Below, one piece after another: positions 25,224-36,306 of a stretch of DNA of 64,000 bases. Below the pieces are notes generated by a model. That model searched no databases and had not been told where the DNA came from. It was given only the letters and a program-made list of their open reading frames with translations. Source of the DNA: Acanthornis magna (Eukaryota > Chordata > Aves > Passeriformes > Acanthizidae); NCBI GenBank assembly GCA_036785705.1, contig JAWUZG010000176.1, positions 607,473-671,472 of the forward strand. Direction: 5' to 3'. How positions within the stretch are numbered: position 1 is the first letter of the stretch; every line of letters begins with the position of its first letter. The position numbers were made by a program, and so were the translations under genes.

Positions 25224-25360
25224 TCATAGAATCCAAGAATATGCTGAGTTGGAAGAGACTCACAAGGTCATTGAGTCCAATAAATTCGCAGCCCTGCACA
25301 AGCTCACGCCATATGTCTGAGAAAGTTGTCCAGCTACTTCTTGAGCTGTGTCTGAAACAT
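25224..25360 (-). mobile_element. Short decayed CR1 3' fragment
   Basis: The plus strand starts TCATAGAATCCAAGAATATG and continues GTTGGAAGAGACTC, a diverged copy of the inverted CR1 3' end (TCATAGAATC...GGTTGGAAGGGACC). Confidence 0.7.
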
Positions 25361-26042
25361 AGGGGGTTTTTTTAGACACTTAAATGTAGAGATTTTCGAT
25401 AAAAGTTAGTTCTGTTAAAATCAACTAGAATAGAAAAAGACGCAGAACTCAGATAGAAAGAAATTAATGATTAAAGGCAGAGTAGCCCTTTGATTATTTG
25501 ATATTTACTCAGCTGTGCTTAGAATAGACAATTAATAATCTTAAGAAAAGAGGGTCAAAGGAGAGCCTAGACAGTTACAAATTTTGCCCAGATGCAACCT
25601 ACCTAGAAGCAATAGAAGAGAGCATTGGGAGTTTTCCAGGGTCAAATATATTGTCAAAAACCAACGAAGTAAGAAGGTCACACTGATGAAGACTCATATT
25701 ACTTCATCCAAAGCAGCCCTCAGACTCAAATTAACGACCACTGACTCAATTCCATTGCAGGAGCTGCACATGCTTAATGACTTTTTGGTAATTTCCATAT
25801 GAAGCAGGGAATGGGAGGTGCTTATGCTACGAATATGGATCTGTATTTTAAACATGCATTTTTGTGATAGATAAATAAGTTCTGTGTTGTATTGTTACTT
25901 TGGAGTTATACATTTGGGAGCTATCCCTGCAGCTTTCCGGTGCTGAAATAAACATACACTTTCTAACCTTAAGAAGTTAGAGAGTCTTTGTCCGTCTCAG
26001 GTGGATATCAATATTAGATCTATATCTGCATTTTAATAATTC

Positions 26043-26935
26043 AGTCAGGCTTGGTGCTGTGGCCACTGCCCTGGTTAGCCTGTTCCAGTGCCCAAACACC
26101 CTCTGGTGGAAGGACCTTTTTCCTGATACCCAACCAAAACTTCCCTTGACACGACTTCATACCATTCCCTTGTATCCTGTCGCTGGTCAACACAGAGGGA
26201 AAAGAGCAGTGCTTATAATTCCGCTTTTCCTCACAAAGAAGTTGCAGACTGCAGTGAAGTCTCCCCTCAGACTCCTCCTCTCCAGGGCGAGCAGACCAAA
26301 TGACCTGAGCCACTCCTCCCATTGCACCCCCTCAAGGCTCCTCAGCATCCTTACGGACACTCTGTAATAGCTAAATGTCTTTCTTACATTGCGGTACCCA
26401 AAACTGTCCCCAGGACTCAAGATGATGCCACCCAATTGCAGAGCAGAGTGGGACAATCCCTTCCATTGCCTGGCTGGCCATGCTGGGCCTGGTGGCCCCA
26501 GGACATGGCTCACCCTCCTGGCTACCAGGGCACTGCTGACTCATATTCAGCTTAGCAGCTCCTGTGCTTCTAAGAGTGCTTGAAAAGTGAGCTGCACTGA
26601 TGGATCCCAACACCTTCTAAAATGTTTTCCAAGGATCTCACCAACTAGTTCCCTGAGCCACCTGAACTCTGCTCTCCTCTTGTCTAGCTCTGCGTTTTAC
26701 TGGGACTTTTTCCTGTTAACAGAGATTTTAAACTGTATTGCTTCATGTTTGCTGTGCCCAAGACCAGTTGCCACTTCAGTTCCAAGACTCTCTCCTAAAA
26801 TGCAACAAATCAAGGAGGACATCTTTCCTAGGTGGCTCCCTTAGTAACTCTGCTATGAAGTCATCATGCAGATGTTGTAGGAATCTTCTGGACTTGTACC
26901 AGCTGTGTGGTATTCCGAGTTAATACCTGTCAAGC
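26043..26935 (-). mobile_element. CR1 LINE fragment
   Basis: In reverse orientation the segment carries long CR1 blocks, such as 'gttccagtgcccaaacaccc', 'ctcctctccagggcgagcag' and 'ccaggacatggctcaccc'. Short open frames of 60-108 codons on both strands are shadows of the repeat. Confidence 0.8.
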
Positions 26936-29428
26936 TGAAGTCCTTGATACATTCCTTTTATCCTCTGTTGATGTAAAGACAAGAGTACACTTTGATATTG
27001 CTAAAAAATGTAAGCCTATGAAATAGCCAGTGTTTCCTTTCAATCTGTCATTGTTGATGGTCGACTGTCAGCTGTATTTCCACTTTGCCTTTATTTCCCC
27101 ATACTTTTCTGAAGGGAGCTAAGAACCTTACCCTATGTAACCACATACTAAATTTATCCAACTATTGTAGCAAAAATACTGAAATACATAACCACTAATT
27201 GCTGCATTGCAAATAAATCAAAAATATAAAATATAGCTTGACAGGTCAAACACATTTATGACACTCTCATTTTTTGTTTTTGTTTTTTTTAAAAGGCTGT
27301 TTGCTAACTTGTGTTAAGTGACAGTGTTCAGACCACACACAGCATCCATTTTTTCTCTACCTCGTCTTTTTAACTCTATTCCAGTTATCTGATTTTATGC
27401 TCCTTCCTGAATTTTTAGTTATTCCTCTCTGATGCTGACTTTTATTACATTTTTCTAGGCGTATCATCTCCTCTTTGCACACTCGAGAAAGCTATAAATA
27501 AATAGATTTCTTAAACTTTTATTGGCTGGTTCATTCATCCTTTTGTAAGTCTCTGAACTCAGAATGGATTTTTGGGGACAGTTTTGGGGGATTTTTTTGG
27601 TGGGTTTTTGTTTGTTTTTACAAGCTGCAGGAAATCAGATAAAATTTCAATTGTAGCTGACATGACAACTTACTACTTTTCCTCAATGGTTCCTCATACT
27701 TTTGTTATATAGAGAAATCCATATCATTCCTATGCTTTACTCAAATACTTTAATAAAGGAAAATTAAGAATAATGGACCTACTAGTTTTGTATATCAGTC
27801 TTTTTTCTTAATAGGAAGAAAAAAGAATAAAGGAGATATAAGCCAAAAATAGTTACCTAATGGAAACAGCATTTCATGTGGACTACATAAGGAAGGCTTT
27901 CTGCACAGTTATGAAGAGGCTGTACCATTTATTATTGGGTGCAAGAATTTTTTTGATTTGCTGAAGTAAAAAGTGTGGCTCAATATCTGTAGAACACCAC
28001 ACTGCAGCTGTGTACTGTAGCCAATGCATCCAAATTACAGCTTGATGCTCACAAATGAATTTTTTTTGTTACTAATGAATAAAATATTCAAACTTTCATA
28101 AAACTTGAAAAATGGGCTTATATTTTCCGCTTGCATATACATGGACTTTGAATGTCAGCACATATGCAATATGTGTAGAGACGGTAGTAACAGAAATGTT
28201 GATTATTTTTCATTTGTTGCCTGAATAGTTTATGCAAACCTTTGAGGGAAATATGAAACAGCTCGCATAACTAAGTTTTGTTTTGACTCTTTCTTTTCTA
28301 CCAGCTTCTAATTTATTCCTTTTGAAAATTGCTTTTATTGTTCTCTGTTTATGTTGTAGCTGTCAAGTGTGTAATCTAGCTTTTCCTGTTCAATCCGAAA
28401 TTAGATATATTAATCTCACATGTTAATTTTACCCTTCATTGTTTGTTCTGTGGTTTTTTAAAAAAAACATCATCTTTTATAGAGACTAGTGGAAGATTCT
28501 AGAAGGCATTATCCCTTTATGATTCTACAATGTACTGAACCATGTTTGTAACACAGTATTTGTCTTAAATCCGTGAATATTATTATTGGATGTATTTTCA
28601 AAGACTACTAGAGTGCCTTCATATAACTCAATTATATACAGTTTAATTAACTTAAAGTAAATCAAATTACTCATTAGCACTAGTAACTTTAAGCTTTAGA
28701 ATGTATTTGAATTGGGGAAAGGATTTGAATACCTGGCTTACCAGTTCTAGTGTGGTAGGAAATTAATTAGCATTATACATATCTTAGCTCCTTTCAAGAC
28801 ATGCACAGATGGGATAACAAAACTGGAAAGATAAGAAGCTCTGAGAATCACTTTTTAAATTTACTAATTAAAAAGGTATTTGCTATTGTGAGCAACTGAA
28901 TTAAAACAAGATTAGCTATTGAAGAAAAAAATACACCAACCCTACAGAAGTAATAAGGACTGAATCATAAGTTATCTGACAATGTTATTTTACTTGAGGT
29001 CACATTATTTTAATTGTAATGAAAGTACACTAAAGAAAGGTCACTCTTCTTCATTTTAGTAAAAGTCTTTTTTTCAGAGTGATGAAATTATGTGATTAAA
29101 ATGAAAAATTAGAAGGACATGTAGGAATAGTAGATTTCTTTCTTACTTTATCAATTTCCTTAAGATGCAGTTGCACCCTTCATTTTGTTAAACTCATTAT
29201 CAGGCTTATCTGTTGTCTTTTGAAAATAATGGCTTCTAAATTCATGGACTCTTGACCAGTGTGTTAGTTTATGTACTCTTTTTATTTCTTGACTTACTTT
29301 GAAGAAATTGCACCTATATTAGATGTCACAAGTAGAGAAAAACTGAGTGAGATTATTCAGAAAATCATGACAATACATAATAAAAGAAAGCCATAGTAAT
29401 TTGATAAAATCTGTTTCCTTTCACAGGA
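26936..29428. other. AT-rich DNA, no gene seen
   Basis: No open frame of note and no recognised repeat. A stretch at 28618-28690 is rich in homeodomain-type TAATTA/TTAATTA words and could be a conserved noncoding element; this is only a suspicion. Confidence 0.4.
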
Positions 29429-29429
29429 A

Positions 29430-29533
29430 TTTTATTTTATTTTATTTTATTTTATTTTATTTTATTTTATTTTATTTTATTTTATTTTATTTTATTTTAT
29501 TTTATTTTATTTCATTTTATTTTATTTATTTTT
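29430..29533. repeat. (TTTTA)n pentanucleotide array
   Basis: About 20 tandem TTTTA units, nearly perfect, with a single TTTCA interruption near 29511-29515. Confidence 0.95.
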
Positions 29534-31764
29534 ACCAGCCAAAGTGTGTTCAGTTTGTCTAACAGGGTCTCGAGCAAAAACTGTTGCTATTTCTGAAGGT
29601 ACAAAATCAGAGAGCTAGCAAAACCAGTGAGTAATATATCAGGGTATATTGTTGTCTGAGTTTAACGTTCATGACACCCGAAGCAAGAAAATAAAGCACA
29701 TTTTTTATTCTGTTAATGTGAGAATCAGGGTTGCAGAAGAGGGGTGCTCATAACCTTCTGGATAACAACAGTGTTTTCTGGATGATTTTCTACCTAATAC
29801 TGTAAGAATGCTTCTACTCGAACCAATGAAACTCTGCTCTGATAGCTGGTCTATATCTAGACCTACAATATATCAGTATATTTTGACATATAGAGAAATA
29901 ATAAGGCAGTACATATTGCTTTGGGTATTATGTGTACTGGCAAAATTGAAATTAAATCTTTGTCGGCTAATGTGAAGAAGTAAGCCAATGATGGCTTCTG
30001 GAGAGGACTCAAGGGGTCACTTTGGAAATGAGATCACTTTGTAAAATAAAGATTTGGAAGAAAGGAATTTTAGGAACAGCAAAGGTAAGCAGAAGAGGTA
30101 GAGGGATTGAGTAGCAGCATACTGTCCCATCACAGGCAGGATAAAATTGTCATCAGTGATCAGAGAAACACTGTGCACTAGTTTTCAGCCCAATCAGTTT
30201 GAGGAAGATTTGTTTCTGTTTTCATATGGAAAAAGATGGTAAATAGAGGCTAAATTAAACACTAAAGTTTCCAGACCCAAGGCAAGAAGATATTAGGGAG
30301 TCACAGGCAACACATTAGAGAAGGGAAAGAAGCTACTAAGAAAGGAGTGAGGAAATTCTTACAAATTTCTTGCCCTCTAGACAATCAGGAAGACTTTTAA
30401 GGGAGACAGTCAAGAATGTAATAAATGATACAGCAAGAATGTAACTAGCCAGAGACATGTAACTGGAAGGGCAAGGGCATCAAAATAAAGACTTCAGTTA
30501 TTTCAAAAAAATATTCATAAGCTTAAAACAAAAGCAGTGATTTTTCAATTTGTAATTAAAAAATATGTTTATATATATATAAAATATATATATAAAATCT
30601 TTTATTCATATTAAGAATTCGGAGATAGACCACCTTGGGATGTTCAGTACTACATTCACTAAGTTCATATATAGCAGAATGATGCATTCATTTATTTATC
30701 CTTACTGAAGAGGATGAAATTTAAGTATAATAAAAAATTACTTGGAGTCAAGCCTTTTTTTCCTTGTAGAAAGCTTTACTCAATGCAAGTAAGGGCTGTA
30801 GTATCAAAGTAGTCTAAATTTTTGACTTCAGACTTTAGCCTTTCAATAATAGTAAATGGCTCCTGAGAAAACGCAAACTCTTCTACATTACACATTCCAC
30901 CACTTGGATAAAAGAGTGGATCAATTATTCATTGCCTTTCAAAATAAAAAAAAAAATTAGTATTAGACTTCCTCAGCTCAGGCTTCTGTCAATATTGTTT
31001 TTTCTACTTAGAATGGTGCTATTTACCTCTCTTCAGTAGAAAACAGTAGGTTTAATTTGCATGATCAGAAGAGAGAGTTCACCTTCTTTCTTCCAGCACA
31101 TCATCTCTAAGTGAAAAAAGCAACAAAGCTGTACCAAGGAACAGTGATTATCAATTTAGTGCACAGCAATCCATATGCCTAAACTGGGGTACTCACTCCT
31201 TATTACTCTAACAAACAGTGATCTGCTTTTCATTAGTGTCTAACATATTTTATTTATTCCTTCTCTATGAACTAAGCCACAAATCCACAGCTAATTCATG
31301 TCAGCATGATGTCAATTTGTAAAACAATTCTTTAAAAATGTTGACACCTAATTAAAAAAAATCAGTTTAAAAAATCAGTTTCTACAAAGAAATATTCTAG
31401 AATTCATGACACTCATATGAAGTGTGATGAAGAGGAAACAGAAGTAATGTGATTAAAATGTTGTGAATTAAATTGGGATTTATCTATACTAACTTTATGA
31501 TATACCACAATAAGCAGTAGATTTCAAGACAATTATAAAATAAATACTGCATTTTCTATTTTGTTTCCTATAAAGATAGTTTATTTAAATTACTAAAGAA
31601 AAGCACCAAAAATGGCATGAAAAGCAGAAAGAGAATCCAGGAGTACAAAAACTTCTTCTTCCTAGAGATCAAAATGACTGGAGTTGTGACTAGAGAAAGA
31701 TGAATAAATAATTATTTCAAATAGAAAGAGTTAACGATACCATCCTGAATATATGAGCAATGTG
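29534..31764. other. AT-rich DNA, no gene seen
   Basis: No coding evidence. An alternating AT tract lies at 30569-30597. Confidence 0.45.
30569..30597. repeat. AT-rich dinucleotide tract
   Basis: Two blocks of alternating AT are joined by AAA, about 29 bases in total. Confidence 0.8.
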
Positions 31765-31801
31765 TATTTGCCCCATTCATAATTCATGAATGGGGCAAAT
31801 A
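31765..31801. repeat. Perfect 16-bp inverted repeat with 5-nt spacer
   Basis: The arm TATTTGCCCCATTCAT (31765-31780) is the exact reverse complement of 31786-31801, with AATTC between. A perfect 37-bp hairpin-forming palindrome with GC-bearing arms is unexpected in this AT-rich neighbourhood. Confidence 0.9.
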
Positions 31802-32319
31802 TTTTCATGTTTATCCTTTGTTCTTCCTGATTTTAATTATGCCAATGTATGACATAGGGATGACATAAATCTTGAGTTTTGGAGTGGAGAAGAGTATACT
31901 GGAGGAGCTCAGGGTATAAAAATTTAAAGAGCTCTTAAGGAATTCATGGTGGTTATAAAATATGATTGCCAACTGTGTAATAGTGCCAGAATGCTTATGT
32001 TATATCCTGATAAAAAAAAAAACGAAAACAACAACAACAACAGCAAAACCCAGAGTGGAACAGGATACTTCATAAAATTAAATCTCAATAACACTACACA
32101 AAGATAATTAATATCATGTGCCAGATCCAACTTAAAAAAGAAAAGCTGAAAAAAACCAAAACAGAACCAAGTGTGAAGGGTGCAGAATGCTCAGCTGAAA
32201 AACCCCCATATCCCACAGAAAGATGAAGAGATTATGATAACTTGGTGGATTCTCTGAATTGTTTCATTATAAATGTGGCTCATGTAAAGATATAGAAAGA
32301 AAATCAAGGAAGGGAAGTC

Positions 32320-32640
32320 TCAGTATTGTTTGGTTTTACTGCCAGTTTAAGAAATTACTTCAATTGTGGTTGCACTGTTTTGAAATTCTTTCTGCTCTTT
32401 CTCAGGGAGAACATAGATAAGTTGCATTCTTTTACTTTCTTAATCTCTGTGTTTGGTATCAGGTGTTATTTGGCTGTGACCAATGGTTTTAGGAGGTGGA
32501 TTTCTTTTCTGACCAATAGTTGCTAGAATATTAATGGTATAAAAACCTTTCTGTAAATAAACTTTTCCCTTTCGCCATCTTGACGTCGTCTGCCTGCCTT
32601 CTTCTCTCAGCCAGCTCCTGCAGCCTCGGGGAAACTAAGC
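32320..32640 (+). mobile_element. LTR-like segment with TATA and AATAAA
   Basis: CCAAT-type motifs at about 32478 and 32510 (gaccaat) precede GTATAAAAACC near 32538. AATAAAC follows near 32557, then a GC-richer tail running to about 32640. This spacing of a compact promoter, short R and U5-like tail is typical of a retroviral LTR. Boundaries and family are not resolved. Confidence 0.5.
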
Positions 32641-32834
32641 CATATTTGTTAATCAAAATCCATTGACGTACTTATGCTTATTAACATGAGTCATTCAGTT
32701 AAGTAATTAAAAGCAGATATTGAAATAATTAGTTTGACATCAAACTGATAAAAATTTTTTGTCACTGACAAAGGTTTACTAAAAAGTCTGTAACATAATT
32801 AATGTTCTCCACTATGCTTTGAGTTGCAGGGAAT

Positions 32835-34372
32835 GACAATGGAAGGTACAGAAGGACACAGCAAATCAGGACCTGTCTCTGTGACTGGTCACCAGCAAAA
32901 TTTTGTGGGTTTTGGTCACAGTTGATCTAGAGGACACCAGGCCTGCTGGCAACAGACAGAGCACACCAAGGGGGAAGGATCTTTGCACAGGAGCTAGGGC
33001 TCACTAACAGAACTTTTTACTGTATGTGAAGGGGAAAGGCATGAAACCAGGCTGTCTAAGATAAGCCTGAACACATCAGTGTTTGAGGGACAGTGTGAAG
33101 TCCTTCAGTCTCCTTCATGGTGTGCGGAGTACACTAGGCACATCTGAAAAAATTAGAGAAGTCAGAAATTTTTTCCTAGTCCCACAACTATGACACCATT
33201 TTCAAAAGCAAAACCTGAGTTTTCCTGACATGAGTCCTCAGACTGGTGTGCCATTAGAGATGGTTATGGGGTCTTCAGGAGGGATGGGCAAGGCTGACAA
33301 GGCAGCAGGGTGGAGCTGTGTGTAAGGAAGGGATGGGATTGTATGACACTTGCAGTTGGCACTGATACACCTGAGAGCCTCTGGGTAAACATGAAGGTGA
33401 AAGAAAATAAAACACATATTGTTGTGGGGAGCATGCTGTCAACCATTCATCCAGGATGATGAATCAGTGAATTATTCCACAAGGAATTAAGAAGTATGTC
33501 GAGACCACCTGCACTCCTCTCTGTAAGTGATTTCAGCTTCTCAGACATCAACTCAGGATATCATACAGCTGACAAAAACAGGTCCAGGAAATTTCTGAAA
33601 CATGTTGAAGATGACTTTTTGGAGCAGGTACTAAGGGAAGCAACTAGGACAGGTTTGTTGTTCCCATATTTGTTGCCTGCAAACAGAAACCATAAAATAT
33701 TTACAGTGATCATAAAATATTTAAGTTTCAAATCGCTGGCTCTAGGAGGAGAACCTCCAGAAAACTTTGACCCTGGACATGGAAAGAGCAGACCTTGGGC
33801 TCCTTAAGGAATTACTTTGAAGTCCCTTGGGAACCTGCTTTTGAATGTGCTGGATGGAGATTGGTGATAAGCAGGGATCTGTTATGAGACCAGTACAGTT
33901 TGACAACTGCATCAATAACATAGTTGTGGGACCCAGCACAGCCACAAGAATTTTGCAGATGACAGGAAGCTGAGTTACTAGCTCCAGAAGCAGGCCCACA
34001 GAAAATTCATGAGTTTCATCAAAGCGAAGAGCAAGGTCGTGCATCTTAGTCTACAATTTCCTCAATAGGGTAAGTTACTGAGGAGGTGCCAAACTCCTCT
34101 CTCAGGTGACCAGTAGTAGGACACAAGGAAATGGAATGAAGTTGGGAGGGGGTGTTCAGACTGGACATTAGAAAGAATTCTTTCCTGACAAGGTGGTCAG
34201 TTGGAACAGGTTTTCCAATGAAGAGGATACAGCAAAAAACTTCTCAGAGTTTCATCTGAATGATGTTTTAAGTCATATGGTTTAGTTTTCGGCAGTCCTG
34301 TGAGGACTAAGGAGTTGGATTTGATGATCCTTATGGGTCTCTTCTATCTTGAGATATTCTACTATTCTATGA
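32835..34372 (+). mobile_element. CR1 LINE, endonuclease to 3' end, internally deleted
   Basis: An interrupted frame at 33496-33700 resembles the end of the CR1 endonuclease domain, including a DDFLEQVLREATRTG-like stretch that corresponds to the conserved DNFLTQV..PTR region. Near 33868-33960 a reverse-transcriptase C-terminal piece appears (GSVMRPVQFDNCINN, compare GSVLGP-LFNIFIND). The 3' end (TTCTACTATTCTATGATATC) closes at about 34372. Most of the reverse transcriptase between these parts is missing and several stops and frameshifts are present, so the copy is dead. Confidence 0.8.
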
Positions 34373-35255
34373 TATCACGTACTTTCACAAACATGAAAAT
34401 AGTCTAAATAGAGACATGCTTGCAGCACAATTCTTTTTCATGTTAATGTGCGTTATACTGCTAATGCCAGAACAAGGCTTAAGAACAATCTTTTAATAAT
34501 CATGAACAGTTCATTAACTGCTCATAGCTAAATCTTCAGAAATATTTTACCCCCTGTTCACATAAATTAATTTCTCTTAATGACAGGTTATGAAGATCTA
34601 TGAATTTACCTTGAAAAATAACATAGCTCATGAAAATTTAATAAACTATTCTAAATGTTGGGTTTTCTTGAACACAGATTTAGTTCTGATCACCAAATCA
34701 TAACAGAAAAAAATATGGCTCAAAGGGGAAAATTAGAATAATGGAAGCTTCTGATTAGAAAGGAACTTAGTAAGATTTGGATTATCTATGCAGGGAATTA
34801 GAAGAAGCAATAAAAGAATGAACATAAGCAAAGTGTAGAAATTATGGATAATACATAGCTGTCAGTATACCTGAGATTCAATAAAATTAATTAATGGGGT
34901 TCTTTTTAATCAATGAAAGGAAATATGGATGGTGTTCTCTAGTCAACAATAATAAATAATATTATGTACATAATAATAAGTGCTTAACGTTCCAGTTAGC
35001 AATAGTAAGTACTTAATATATGACAACTCCATTACTTGGAGAACATGTCCTTATTTTGTATGCAGAGGGAATAGCACAGCTATTTTGCCTAAACAGAGAA
35101 TTGAAGCCTTAACAAAAAGAGTAATTGAACAAAATAGTTATTTTTAGTAAATCACTGCTACCTTTCACTTCCTTTAAAGCACAGATGGTTATGCTTCATA
35201 TGTGTGGATGCAGTGGTAGTCCTTTTTAGTCTTAGTAAAGAAATTGAATGCAAAG
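34373..35255. other. AT-rich DNA, no gene seen
   Basis: No open frame or repeat recognised. Confidence 0.5.
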
Positions 35256-35260
35256 GTTCC

Positions 35261-36301
35261 TGTGGTGGTTTGACCCTGTCTGGATGCCAGGCACCCACCA
35301 AAGCGTCTCTATCACTACTTTCTCAGCTGGACAGGGAAGAGAAAATACATTAAAATGCTTATGTGTTGAGATAAGTATAAGGAGACACCACTCCCTAATT
35401 ACCATCACAGGTAAAGGAGGCTCGACTTGGGGATATTAATTGAATTTATTAGCAATCCTAATCAGAGCAGGATAATGAGAAGTAAAGCAAAACTTAAAAA
35501 TACCTTCCTGCCACCCCCTCCCTCCTTCCCAGATTCTACCTCCTCCCACCCAGTGGCACAGGGAGATAGGAATGGAGGCTGTGGTCAGTTCATCACACAT
35601 TGTTCTTGCTGCTGCTTAGGGAGAGGAGTCCTTTCCCTGTTCCAACAAGGCTCCATCCCATAGGGTACAGTTCTACACAATCTGCAGCAACGTGGGTCCC
35701 TTTCCACAAGGTTCAGTCCTTCCAGAGCAACCTAGCCCAGCTTGGGACCCCACAGGGTTACAAATACTATCACGAAACCTGCTCCGGTGTGGACTTGTTT
35801 CACCATGGGTCCCCAGGACTCTGCCATGACCTTCCAGTGTGGGCTTCCCACAGGATCACAGCCTTCTTTGGTGTGGAGCCCTCCATGGGCTGCAGGTGGA
35901 TCTCTGCACCCCCGTGGCCCTTCATGGGCTGCAGGGGAACAGCTGCCTCACCATGGGCTGCACCAGGGGCCGCAGGGGAATCTCAGCTCCAGCGCCTGGG
36001 GCACCTCTTGCCCCTCCTTCTCACTGGCCTGGGTGCCTGAAGAGTTTTCCTCTCGCATATTCTCACTCCTTTCTTCTCTGAGCACAATTACATCTGTGTA
36101 ATAACCTTTTCTTTCCTTCTTGAATATATTGCAGAGGCATTATGTCATTCTTGATTGGTTTGGCCTTCTCTAATGGTTGGTCCATCCTGGAGCCAGTTGG
36201 CATTGGCTCTGTTGGACGTGAAGGGAGGTTCCTGCAGCTTCCCACAAAAGTACCCCTATAGCTCCTCCCATTCCAAGATCTGGCAAAGAAAACCCAGTAC
36301 A
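35261..36301 (-). mobile_element. 1041-bp avian ERV LTR with 5-bp target duplication
   Basis: The plus strand opens TGTGGTGGTTTGACCC and closes AACCCAGTACA. Flanks are GTTCC (35256-35260) and GTTTC (36302-36306), a 5-bp duplication with one change. The sequence corresponds to a long avian LTR known to me in general form: a GC-rich middle with repeated 'catgggctgcagg' and 'gtgggtccc' units (35690-36000), and AATAAA on the minus strand at 35450-35445. Orientation is therefore taken as minus. Open frames inside it (up to 146 codons) are incidental. Confidence 0.75.
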
Positions 36302-36306
36302 GTTTC

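Noticed and set aside
26041..26613. Open frames of 60-108 codons on both strands
   Set aside because: They fall inside a CR1 copy in untranslated 3' sequence.
35600..36101. Open frames of 119-146 codons
   Set aside because: They lie inside the 1041-bp LTR and reflect its GC-rich repeated middle.
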